Assembly: GCA_036785705.1 (NCBI GenBank)
Contig: JAWUZG010000013.1
Span: 21,051,001-21,115,000 of the forward strand
Source: Acanthornis magna
Taxonomy: Eukaryota > Chordata > Aves > Passeriformes > Acanthizidae
Direction: 5' to 3'
Length of the DNA: 64,000 bases
In this document: piece after piece, positions 10,501 to 21,026 of the stretch
How positions within the stretch are numbered: the first letter of the stretch is position 1
How the letters are laid out: every line of letters starts with the position of its first letter
Notes under the pieces: model-generated
Database searches by the model: none
Told to the model about the DNA's origin: nothing
What the model saw: only the letters and a program-made list of their open reading frames with translations
Program-made: the position numbers and the translations under genes

Positions 10501-12758
10501 AGGCCTCACAGGAACCTTTATCCCTGCAGGGAAACTGGAATTTTCCTCGGGGACAGAAGCAACAAAGCCCAAGGGGGAAAATGAGCCCGTTCAGCAGCGA
10601 TTTGTTTCATCCTGTCAAGGGCAAGGCAGCGTAGAGAAGTCCCCTCTTCCCTCAGCCAAAGGCAGGTGATGGCAACTTCTTGGTGTCTGGGGCTTGGGGT
10701 TGTGTTTTATGGATGGGAGGTTTGTTTTTCTCTTCATCTCGTAAGGTCAGGAGGGCGTGATGTTTTTCTTAAAAATTCCTTGTAGTGTTGGACTTTTGAT
10801 TATTATTATTATTATTATTTATCTTAAAAAATACTGTGTTATTTCCATGTGTATTGATGAATTGTATCTGTGGGATGTAAATGTGGCAAAATATTGTGAT
10901 TTCTGGTAGAAGAGGAACTTCTAAAACTGCTTTCAGCCCCCCAAATCAATAGTTAGAGAAATGCAGCACATAAATATCACAGGCAGCAGTGCATTTGCAG
11001 AATTGGTGGCATGGCAGCGATTTGCTGCTTAGGGATTTGCAGCAGTGGAGCAGTAACCAATAAATTATCCAAGGTATTAAAGAGATTCTGTTCATTTGTG
11101 GGGCCAAAACAAAACAACACTCAGAAACCACAGAGGCATTTGTGTAATTTCCAGCTCTGTGTTTAAGAACTCCCATGAGAAGCTCTTAAAACCACCAGGT
11201 GTTTTCTGGCTTTTTAAAGTCTCCCTGGAAACATCTAAACAATTGCATCACGTCGCTGCTCTTTGATCAGAGGCTTTAAAAGCTCTAACTCTTGTTTAAT
11301 TGCAACACGGGATGTTTGGCAGTAGGAATTTGGGAAACAGTGGCTCCTTAAAATAGCTTCCAACCCATTCATGGTAAACTCAGAATCTAATTCTGGTTGT
11401 ATCAAGATAGTAAATAGTGGCAATCGGTAATTGTTTGTAGGAAAATTAATTTGGGGATTGTTGGGGCAGCAGTGTTGGTGTGATTCTTTAGTTTGGATTT
11501 TTTAAAAATTTATTTTAATTGTGGCCAAATTCAAATAATTGAGCAAAATTCGTGTTTATGGCAGCAACGCTTGGTGTTGCTGGGTCCCAAAAAGGGAATT
11601 TCTCTGTACAGAACCCCATAGCCCATTTTGCTCCTGGATTCCTTGGAAGCTCTTAATTTTATTTCATTTTTCCCAAGTCACGCAAGCAGGTATTAAACAC
11701 ATTGATGCTGATGTGGCTTTCTGTGGGAAGAATGGGCAAACAAGGCATCCCCTGTTTATAAATTTCTGCAATGCTGAAATCATCTGTGAGCTTTGTTTCC
11801 AAGCAAACAAAGTCAGGACAATGGGGAAAGGATATTGTTATTGGGCCTCTGGGACTCTCCTACTGCATTTTATTTTGAAATGCCCTTTAATATGTCTGAC
11901 CTGGTACCCTGAGCAGGATAAGAAAATTCCAAGTGGATGGCTAGCTTTCCTTATTTTGGGATTGTCTCTGCTGGTGTTGTTTGAGACTGTCTGGGATGTG
12001 TGTCCATGAGCTTTTGGCTGGGGAGGATCGAGTCTTTAAAATCCCTTTCAGATCTTCCATTTAGATCTGAATGGACAAGGAATCTTCCAAGTCCTGGATC
12101 CTAGAGGAGCCTAAAATTGTATCACAGCTTTGTGATCCAGACATCCAAATCCAAATTATTTCTCCTCTCGCCCTCGAATAATATTAGCAAATGCATTCTG
12201 CAGGTGCCTGCCAAAGCTTTATTTTAAATGCAGTTTTTGTTAACGGGATGCCCTGGAGCAGGCAGGGATCCCTCGCTGCAGCCTGAAGGAAAGCACTTGA
12301 ATTTCACTCCAGCCTGGGTTTAATTGAGCTGATTTGGGGCGTTTTCCGAGGTTGTTTTTCCAGGAGAAGGAGCAGCTTTCCTGCGGGGAACGCTGAGCAG
12401 CGGTTCCTGTGTGTGTGGGCTGTGTCTGGGCCTTGTTACGCCTCATTTTCGGCTCCTTTCTTCGGGGGAGACCTTCTGGCCATCAATGTCTTCAATAACA
12501 TTTTTTCTGGGAGCATTTAAAAGGAAAATTCTGCTGGTTTTCATTTTCCTTCGCTGACGTTTCTGCATCACAAATGGAACAAACGTGTTGCGTATTCTCG
12601 CCGAGCTGACCTCAGTTGCCCGTGGCCCGCGAGGACCCTCCGGGAACCAACCAAGGCTCGATTGCAGCCAGACTTGTGCTGCTCTTGGGATAAAATATTT
12701 ACTCTGTTGTGAAATAATTCATGGAATTGGGAATATAGCAGTTGTGGGTAAGGATGGG
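7536..12758. other. Unique AT-rich intronic sequence
   Basis: These 5.2 kb contain no recognised CR1 copy. A short (ATT)n tract lies at about 10798-10820. A complex AT-rich stretch at about 8680-8780, with an ATTTGCAT octamer, is proposed separately as a possible regulatory element. No coding or RNA gene is supported. Confidence 0.5.
10798..10821. repeat. (ATT)n microsatellite
   Basis: Seven to eight ATT triplets occur in a row, ending in ATTTATC. Confidence 0.9.
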
Positions 12759-13015
12759 GAGCTGCTGGAGCAAATCCAGAGGAGCCACGGAGCTGCTGCA
12801 GGGCTGGAGCCAGGCTGGGAGAGCTGGGGGAGCTCACCTGGAGAGGAGAAGGACACAGGGAGAGCTCAGAGCCCTTCCTGGGCCTAAAGAGGAGAGCTGG
12901 AGAGGGACTGGGGACGAGGCATGGACGGACAGGACACAGGGAATGGCTTTGAGCTGAAAGTGGGGAGATTTAGATGGGATTTTGGGGAGGAATTGTTCCC
13001 TCAAGGTGGGCAGAT
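12759..13015 (+). mobile_element. CR1 LINE fragment, 3' end missing
   Basis: The plus strand carries the CR1 segment that lies 5' of the usual terminal block. It runs from GAGCTGCTGGAGCAAATCC and GGCTGGAGCC through GGACACAGGGAATGGCTTTG to GGGGAGATTTAGATGGGATTT and CCCTCAAGGTGGGCAG. It then stops abruptly, before the 'CCCTGGCACAGG' and GGAGCAGCCTGG blocks. Losing the 3' terminus is unusual for CR1, which is normally truncated at the 5' end, so a later deletion is likely. Confidence 0.85.
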
Positions 13016-15161
13016 TGCCCAAAAGCAGCCAAGGCCTTTGGAGGCTGATGGATCCCCAGCTCTGTGGTGTTTACAGCAGAATCCATCCGTGAGGGCACAT
13101 CTCACCCCCGGTTTTTGAGGGAAAAGTTCATCTGAAAGACAGGCACTGTTATCTGAGCATTTTAGAGGCAACCAAGTCACAGAGGAGTTTTTTTTGCGGA
13201 AAAACAGAGCCTGGGCCAAAAGCTGGGCTGAATTCTCCACTCTTGAAGGAGTGGGAGCAAGTGGAGCAGCAGAAGAACCCAAGGAGAGTCCAGTCTGCTT
13301 TTTTACTTCAAACCCCTGCCATTTGGGGACTTCTCTCTGGAAAAATGTGTGTAATGCACTGGAAGTGCTGGCGGTGTGGAGGTGACAGGAATCCCTGTCC
13401 TGGTTGTCACCCTCAGCCCTGAGCCATTCCTGGAGCTCTCCAAGGATATATCCATGTCCATGATGGGCTTCAGCTCGGAGCTGTGCCACTCCTTCCTCAT
13501 CAGAAGTTTCAAAACAGTGAGAGTGTGGTGTTTTTGTAAGGAGTTTTATCTGTTTTGTTTCACCCTCCCAGGGGTAGTTTTTGTTTTTTATCTGGATTTC
13601 TGACTGTTTATCCAGCCTTTGAATGGGAACATCTGAGGGCTCCTGGAGCCAGCAGTAAGCAGGACTTAAGGAGGAATGGAGTTCACTGTTTCTTTTTGGA
13701 TCCTTGGACCGAAGATGAGCTGAAATAAGCAAAAATTGATACAAGTCTGAGTTTTCATCTCCAGCATGAGACAAATCCTGGTTCTGGCTTCTGCAGGAAG
13801 GTCTTAGGAGAGCAGCATCCAAGCAAAAAGGTCAAATCCCTGCAGGACATACCCAAAATCTTCAAATGAAAGGAACTTTGTGTCAGTGCAAACAAGAAAT
13901 GCTCCCTGAGGGCAATAACTTTTATTTATCCCCTCAGTGTTACAAAAAACAAATTTGGAACCAATTTCTGTTCCTTGAAGCATCGCTGTGAGTCTCTGGA
14001 GGATGCTGTCCTCCTTCCTGTGCACTTCTCCAAGGCAGGGTCCTCTCCAGTCGGATCAAAATGTGAGGTTGGAAGGCAGAGAAACAGTTTATTCACATCA
14101 TGTTAATCCTAAAAAATAAAGAAAGAAGAGGGGAGAGGTGAATTTGGCATCACAGCACTTTTATAATGAAAATTGACGATTGTGGGGGGGAAGTCACATC
14201 TCCTGTGCATCATTAAATGGCAGAGCAGCTCCTTGAATCTGCTGCTGGATTGTGGAATGGCTGGGACTGGGGAGGGGCTGGCTGGGATGGAGATGAGGGC
14301 GATCAATACTCAGATGTTTCCTGCTCTTGAGGTGTGTGATTGTCAAACCCCTCGTGATAAAACTCAGTGCCTCAGGAACGAGAGATTGTGTCTGCTTATC
14401 TGGAAGTTACCTTTCCTCCACGCTGATAACATTCTGAGGAGAGGAAAAGCAGAAATTGCCATCCCCAGCCTCGTGTTATTGCTTTGGGAATGGGTTTTCT
14501 ATGGCTCCAGCTGATGGAAAAATATATTCCTTAAATAATATTGAACACAATGTGAGGAGCTGCCTCTCTCAGCCCCGTCCTTCTGCTCTTTATCCTCCCT
14601 TTTGCCCCCAGGGAGCCAGGATGGGACAGATTTTTGGACGGGAAAAGTTAAAAAACAAACAGAGGAGGCAGACCGAGGCTGAAATAAATGAACTGGTGCT
14701 GCTGGTGTCATTTTGTCTGTCTGAGTGAAGGCTGTTGTGGTTATATCAGTGCCTTTTTCCAGAAGAATTTGTCTTCTTCCAGAAATTGTTAACAGCTTTC
14801 TGCCTGTTCCCAGCTACTTATTCGTGCCCCTGGGCTGCAGCTCTCTGAGGATGTAGAACATTTTTTTGTGGGCTGTAAATCCCACCAGGGAAATGTTTCC
14901 TTCTGCAGGGCTCTTGCCTTCCTCACTTGAAAACGAATTTATTTCTTGTACCGCAGGTATTTTCCTGGCCTGGTGCAGGGGGGCTGAGGGAGTTCTCGGC
15001 TACGGAGGGAGGGACAAGGGAGGAAGGTTGGCAAACACAAACCCTTTGATCCTGGAGGATGTTTTTGTGCTGTTTGTGTTCCTGCACGTGCTGCGTGTTG
15101 TTTTTCCAGGGCTAGGAGCTGTGCCTGCCCTGGGTGATGGTGAAAGGAACATTCCCCTGTG
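13016..15161. other. Unique intronic sequence, nothing recognised
   Basis: The minus-strand frame 13001-13822 (273 codons) is the longest here outside a tandem array. It shows no domain, repeat or signal peptide that I recognise, and part of it overlaps the CR1 edge. I treat it as chance. Confidence 0.45.
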
Positions 15162-15450
15162 GCTGTGGGGTATTTCAGTTGGCATTGGGGTGTTTTCCAT
15201 GGTTTTTGGGTGTTTTAGATGACTGTGGGGTATTTCAGTTGGCATTGGGGTGTTTTCCATGGTTTTTGGGTGTTTTAGATGACTGTGGAGTATTTCAGTT
15301 GGCATTGGGGTGTTTTCCATGGTTATTGGGTGTTTTAGATGACTGTGGGGTATTTCAGTTGGCATTGGGGTGTTTTCCATGGTTTTTGGGTGTTTTAGAT
15401 GACTGTGGGGTATTTCAGTTGGCATTGGGGTGTTTTCCATGGTGTTTAGA
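15162..15450. repeat. 60-bp higher-order tandem repeat (three 20-bp monomers), about 4.8 copies
   Basis: Each 60-bp unit runs GTGGGGTATTTCAGTTGGCA, TTGGGGTGTTTTCCATGGTT, TTTGGGTGTTTTAGATGACT with almost no changes between copies. Each 20-bp third is a diverged version of a common TGTTTCAGATGGCTTTGGGG motif. The array therefore has nested structure. Minus-strand frames read a 20-residue ENTPMPTEIPHSHLKHPKT-type period, an artefact of the 60-bp length. Confidence 0.93.
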
Positions 15451-15820
15451 TGTTTTAGATGGCTATGGGGTGGCTGTGGGGTATTTCAGATGGCTGTGGT
15501 GTGGCTGTGGCATGTTCTGGATGTTTATGGGGTGGTTTAGATGCCTGTGGGGTGTTTTAGATAGCTGTTGGATGGCTCTGGGGTGCTTTAGATGGCTTTT
15601 GGGTGGCTCTGGGCTGGTTTGGATGGTTATGAGGTGGCTGCTGGGTGTTTTAGGTTGCCATGAGGGGGTTCAGGTGGCTATGGGGTGGCTGTGGGCTGGT
15701 TTAGATGGTTAGGAGGTGTCTGTTGGGTGTTCTAGGTGGCTGGGGGATCTTTGAGATGCCTATGGGGTGGCTTAGATGGTTATGACGTGGTTTAGATGGT
15801 TATAGGATTGCCATGAGGTG
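15451..15820. repeat. Degenerate zone of the same 20-bp repeat family
   Basis: Motifs such as TTTAGATGGCT and GGGGTGGCTGTGGGGT recur with irregular spacing. This bridges the ordered 60-bp array on the left and the ordered 20-bp array on the right. It looks like an older, less homogenised part of one continuous array. Confidence 0.8.
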
Positions 15821-16530
15821 GTTCAGGTCGCCGCGGGGTGGTTTGGGTGGCTGTGGGGTGGTTCACATGGCTCTGGGGTGGTTCACATGGCTATGGGGTG
15901 GTTCAGATGGCTATAGGGCGGTTCACATAGCTGTGGGGCGGTTCAGATGGTTATGGGGTGGTTCAGGTGGCTGTGGGGTGGTTCACATGGCTCTGAGGTT
16001 GTTCAGGTGGCTCTGGGGTTGTTCACATGGCTCTGGGGTGGTTCAGATGGCTATGGGGTCGTTCAGGTGGCTCTGGGGCGGTTCAGATGGCTCTGGGGTT
16101 GTTCAGGTGGCTCTGAGGTTGTTCACATGGCTCTGGGGTGGTTCAGGTGGCTCTGGGGTGGTTCAGGTGGCTCTGGGGTGGTTCAGGTGGCTCTGGGGTT
16201 GTTCAGATGGCTATGGGGCAGTTCAGATGGTTATGGGGTTGTTCACATGGCTCTGGGGTGGTTCAGATGGCTCTGGGGTGGTTCAGATGGCTCTGGGGTG
16301 GTTCAGGTGGCTCTGGGGTGGTTCAGGTGGCTCTGGGGTGGTTCAGGTGGCTCTGGGGTGGTTCAGGTGGCTCAGGGGTTGTTCAGATGGCTATGGGGCA
16401 GTTCAGATGGTTATGGGGTTGTTCAGATGGCTCTGGGGCGGTTCAGGTGGCTCTGGGGTGGTTCAGGTGGCTCAGGGGTTGTTCACATGGCTCTGGGGTT
16501 GTTCAGATGGCTATGGGGTGGTTCGGCTGG
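15821..16530. repeat. 20-bp minisatellite, about 35 copies
   Basis: The unit is GGTTCAGATGGCTCTGGGGT with CAGATGG/CAGGTGG/CACATGG and CTCTGG/CTATGG/TTATGG variants. The pattern GGCTATGGGGCA followed by GGTTATGGGGTT occurs at about 16201 and again at 16381. This indicates a 180-bp (nine-unit) duplication inside the array. Trp-Gly-rich plus-strand frames through it are repeat artefacts. Confidence 0.95.
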
Positions 16531-16783
16531 CTGTAGTGCCAGCAGTGGCCACATGAAGATGGCACATGGAGCCAAAAGCAGAGAAAAGAACCAGGAATGA
16601 CAAAATGACCATCACTGCTGGGTCGATGGAGGCCCCGTGAGCAGAGCTCTGCCATGGGGGCACAGGGCTGCCATGGAGCTGTGCCAGCGCCAGCAGTGCC
16701 CTGGGCACAGGGACTGGCACTGCCCAAACCCCAAATTCTGACGGGAATTTGCTTTCCCTGCATATTCCATTGGAGAGCAGGGA

Positions 16784-16922
16784 GCTTGTCCTGTTGGTGA
16801 CACATCCCTGCTTGTCCTGTTGGTGACACATCCCTGCTTGTCCTGTTTGTGGCACATCCCTGCTTGTCCTGTTGGTGACACATCCCTGCTTGTCCTGTTG
16901 GTGACACATCCCTGCTTGTCCC
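16784..16922. repeat. 26-bp minisatellite, five copies plus a partial
   Basis: The unit GCTTGTCCTGTTGGTGACAC plus ATCCCT starts at 16784, 16810, 16836, 16862 and 16888, with a partial at 16914. The third copy has TTTGTGGCAC. Confidence 0.95.
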
Positions 16923-19184
16923 AGGGGAGCTGCCTCGGTCTGGGGGTCCCTTCAGAGTGAGGATGTCACCAAACCCCAACATTATTTATGGTATTTCCAG
17001 GCATTCAGAGTCGGTTCCAAGATATTCCACACCACCCATTGCTGCAGAGCCGACTCATCACCTTTTGCTCCTGTTCATTTATTAAATAACTTCTTCAAGC
17101 TCTTCTTTAACAAATACATCTTGGCTATTTAAAGGAAAAAAATCCATCTTCTGCACATCTGTTCTCCTCTCCAGAATCCCAATTCCTCCTCTGATCCAGA
17201 GGTAGGTGCAGAGCTCCTAAAGCAGAACCCGAAAATGTTTGCTGCAAACACACGTCCCTTGTTAAACAGTATTTACATAAAACATGCTGACACCACTTTG
17301 GGGAGATTGAGTAGGATGCTTTCTCAGCTGTTGAAATTTGCACACGAAATGGAAGATGTTTTGATTAAAAGAAGGGTTAGCTGAATATTTTTTTTCCCAT
17401 TTATTCCCATGTGTCAAAATCAAAGCAGAGTTTCTCCAGGCGTTTTGCCCATTTCTGGTTTTTTTTTCTGTTCCTCTTGTTCAGTTGTTTGGATTCTTTC
17501 CCTCAAGGTTGGGATTTTTATGTATTTTTTTGTGTCTTAGTGGAGGAATTCAGTCATTTGAGGAGATAAATACATATTAAAATGCCTTGTAGACAGAAAT
17601 AAACACTACTACTGGGTTTAGCTTCCTGTTTATTTTTGGTAGCATTTACAAATTCATTCTGGAATTTATTGGATAGGCAGTGGTGAACTGGGGACAGGCA
17701 GAGGGAAACCAGGGAGATTTTCCCAGAAATGTCCTCCTGCTGGAGGAACAGCAGTGAAAAGGATCACAGCAATAATGTTATTTTATTTCTACACTTTCTC
17801 CTCCTTCTAATCCGAAGCCCTTTCTGTGATAACATTTTCCTACGTGGTTACTTAGTTGATTTTTTCAGCCGCATTTCAAAAGCCTCCTGTCATAGAGGAG
17901 AACTCCAACTTTCCTAATCAGTGTTGAAATGACTTCTTAAAAGCCGAAAATGGAATCTTATCTCTCCTTTCCCCCTGCAGTGAGAAGAAACATTGCCTTT
18001 GTCATTCCTTTATTTTTATTTGCTCTGCGAGGGTGCGAGTGCCTCTGGCCACTGAGAAATTGGAGCAAAAGCTTTTTTTAGCAACTGGAGCAGAATTTTC
18101 ATAATAAACCTGATCTCGTGCAGTTTCTGAGCCTCCTTTGGGGGAGAAGTGAGGGAAGGAAGCAGGAATTGGGGAGGGTTACGAGCAATGGAACTTCAAG
18201 GATCCTCATTCTCAAAACTCCCTGTGGATTTACTGGTGCTGCCTGGATTAGAAGGCCCTTTAATTTGCTTTTAATTAAAATGATTTTCGTTTATTCTGTG
18301 CCTTCTTCAGAGGTCCCAAGGCGCTTCACAAACTTGTGATGCTGTATATGAAACACAAAATGCATATTCATGTGGTGCTGAGATTTCACGTGGAAGTTGA
18401 GGATAAAGAAGAGTTTTACTCTCCTTTTTTTACATGTTTTAAAGCCTCAGATCCCAATTACAGAGGAGCTTTTCAAGCACTGTTGTTGTACATGTTTGCT
18501 CTCAATGAGTTGTAGTCCAAAGTGTAAACATTGACCTTCCATAAATAGCTTATCTGGATACTATATTTAAATAGCCAGGGCTTTGTTTTTGCTACCTCAT
18601 TCAGCCGGAGGGGAAAAAAAAAGTAATGTAAATAGCTTTTTTTAATTCTTTCTCTCAAAAAGGAAATGTACCTATTGCAGAAAATTCCAAGAGGAAATGA
18701 TAGATTAAAATGGAAAGTGTTGCATGGCTTGTAAATAGAGTTATGTTAATTTTCTTTTAAATAGCTGACCTTAATATTATTATTTACATTAGTAAATATT
18801 AAGAAATGAGGAAAACCCTTTGCTAAAGAAGACTGTGCTACATTTTATTTGTGTACTCCACAATTACTACTGGGGAGGAGAAGAAATATGGCTTTTCCCC
18901 CTATTTTAAATGACTTTTGTGTGGTGATTGCTTTCTTTTTGGTTATTTGCTGAGGCATAAACCTGGGAGCGGCACAGAAACCTGAGGAAATCCAAGGAAT
19001 AATAGGATAATGCAGTTTCTGGGATGAATGTGGTGTCCCAGCTGAGGTGACAGAGGAGCAGCAGGGAGGGGAACGCTGGCAAGGAATTTTTCCAGAGCCT
19101 TGAAAAGTTGCTACATTGGTTCTTGTTTTGGGAGAAGAATAAATGATAATAGAGGAAATGCTGAGATTTTTTTCATGCTCTGGT
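16923..19184. other. Unique intronic sequence with possible ancient elements
   Basis: No CR1 or tandem array is present. Two stretches stand out as complex unique DNA. About 17980-18120 ends in TTTTCATAATAAACCTGATC. About 18255-18365 holds a TTTTAATTAAAATG palindromic homeobox-like core and CCCAAGGCGCTTCACAAAC, which resembles the tail of ancient amniote retroposons. No coding support. Confidence 0.4.
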
Positions 19185-19480
19185 GAGGTGAGGGTTGGTG
19201 CCTTCTCACAAGGGACAGGACAAGAGGAAATGACCTCAGGCTGTGCCATGGGAGGTTCAGGTTGGAAATTGGGAAAATTCCTTCCTGGAAAGGCTGTCCA
19301 GCCCTGGCACAGCTGCCCAGGGCAGGGCTCAGTCCCCATCCCTGCAGGGATTTCACAGCCCTGAGGATGTGGCACTTGGGGACATGGATCAGTGATGGCC
19401 TTGGCAGTGCTGGGGATGGTTGGACTCGATGATCTTGGAGGGTTTTTCCAAGATAAAGTTTGGACAGCTCTGATTTAAAG
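19185..19480 (+). mobile_element. CR1 LINE 3' fragment
   Basis: The plus strand reads GGACAGGACAAGAGGAAATG, then GCTGTCCAGCCCTGGCACAG and CCCATCCCTGCAGGGATTTC. Next come GATGTGGCACTTGGGGACAT, GGCCTTGGCAGTGCTGGGG and ATGGTTGGACTCGATGATCTTGG. This is the CR1 type whose 3' part carries the 'GATGTGGCACTTGGGGAC' block; the last 20 bases have diverged. Confidence 0.88.
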
Positions 19481-20001
19481 GTGGCACATTTTGTAAGGCC
19501 TCCCCCCAGTCTGCTGGAGGCAGAATTTCCCCGTGTGCTTTCAGGCAGTTGTGCAAATTCAGGGACTGTGCTGAGTTTTTAACATCCAGTTATTTGAGGG
19601 GAAACCAGAACGAAGTCCTTAAGTCCAATAGAAACATATTTATTTCCTAATACAGTTGTGCCTTGAAAAAATACTCTCAAAAAAAAAGAAACCTGAAACT
19701 TTTGCTTGCTTGCAGAGTGTCCGAAATGTCACTGTTCAAGTTTGGGAAAGCAAAATGCCCTTTTGGAGGATGTCACACCAGAATTGTGAGCAGCATATTT
19801 TCTCATAATGTCCTTTTTGTTCCCGACATGAATGCAGCAGTGTTTGCTCCTCTGGAGGAGCTGCTCGTGAGGAGTTCACAGATCGGCTCCTTGGAGGAGG
19901 GCACAGGGCAGTGCTTAGCACTTTGGATTTTGGGGTTTTTTTGGGGTTTATCTTCTGAAATATTGCAGTGTTTGCATGGGCAGTGTTTGCTTCTTCCAGA
20001 T

Positions 20002-20062
20002 CAGGTTGCTCCAAGCCCTGTCCAGCCTGGCCTTGGACACTTCCAGGGATGGGGCAACACTT
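20002..20062 (-). mobile_element. Short CR1 fragment
   Basis: The plus strand shows GGTTGCTCCAAGCCCTGTCC, CAGCCTGGCCTTGGACACTT and CCAGGGATGGGGCAAC, an internal piece of the antisense CR1 terminal region. Both ends are lost. Confidence 0.75.
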
Positions 20063-20399
20063 GAGGGTTCCAATTTGAGGCTTCTAGGTTTATTTGTTTT
20101 GTTGTTTGTTTTCCTTCCACCCTTGTTTCCCAAACCCGGTGCCCATCTCTCACTCTGCAATCGAATCCATAAAGTCTCAGTGTTATTTTCTGCTAAAAGT
20201 GATCACTGAAGGTGGCTGGGCAGGTGAAGGCTGGTGTTTGAGAAAGGCTGTAAGGCAAAGTGTCCCCTCAGGGCAGCTATTCCTTCTCCCTCCGTGTCCT
20301 CTCCTGGAGCACATTCCTGATGGTCTTTCTTCAGGTCTGGAGTGGCTTTTTTCCAGTGAGAAGTTGCAAACTTCAGCCTGAGAATCCATGGATTTCTGT

Positions 20400-21026
20400 T
20401 TGGTGGAAACACGTTAGGCTGTAGAAAAACTGTTAGAAAGTAAATCTGGACAGGCCTTTCAAGTCTATTTTTCCCCCTTATTTTTAGAGGATTCTTACAT
20501 TGAGTAAAAATGAAGAAGATGGTTATAACCATCTTAAGGAACCACTGTATTCTGTTGCTCTGCCAATAATAAAAAATGCCTGGTTTGGGGTGGTGTTCAC
20601 CTGAAACACATTAGGCTGTAGAAAAACTGTTAGAAAGTAAATCTGAACAGGTCTTACATGTCTTTTTTTTCCTTATTTTTAGAGGACTCTTACATTGAGT
20701 AAGAATGAAAAAGATTATTATAACCATCTTATGGAACCACTGTATTCTGTTGCTCTGTAAATAATAATAAATGCCTGCTTTGGGGTGGTGTTCACCTGAG
20801 ACCAGGGGTGGTGTTCACCTGAAACATGTTAGGCTGTAGAAAAACTGTTGGAAAGTAAATCTGAACAGGCCTTTCATATCTTTTTTTTTTTTTTTTTTCT
20901 TATTATTAGAGGACTCTTACATTGAGTAAGAATGAAAAAGATGGTTATAACCATCTTAAGGAACCACTGTGTTCTGTTGCTCTGTAAATAATAATAAATG
21001 CCTGCTTTGGGGTGGTGTTCACCTGG
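20400..21026. repeat. Three-copy tandem repeat of about 198-218 bp
   Basis: The unit contains TTAGGCTGTAGAAAAACTGT, GAAAGTAAATCTG, a variable T run, TTAGAGGACTCTTACATTGA, the AAGATGGTTATAACCATCTT palindrome, GGAACCACTGT and TCTGTTGCTCTG..AATAATAAATGCC. It ends with GGGGTGGTGTTCACCTG. TAGGCTGTAG anchors lie at 20414, 20612 and 20830. The palindrome is intact in copies 1 and 3 and mutated in copy 2. The longer second interval is due to a duplicated 'GGGGTGGTGTTCACCTGA' segment. Confidence 0.93.

Noticed and set aside
13001..13822. 273-codon minus-strand frame outside tandem arrays
   Set aside because: No motif, no signal peptide, ordinary composition and partial overlap with a CR1 edge; chance length is plausible.
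15813..16600. Trp/Gly-rich 217-247 codon frames
   Set aside because: They are a translation of a 20-bp minisatellite, present in several frames at once.
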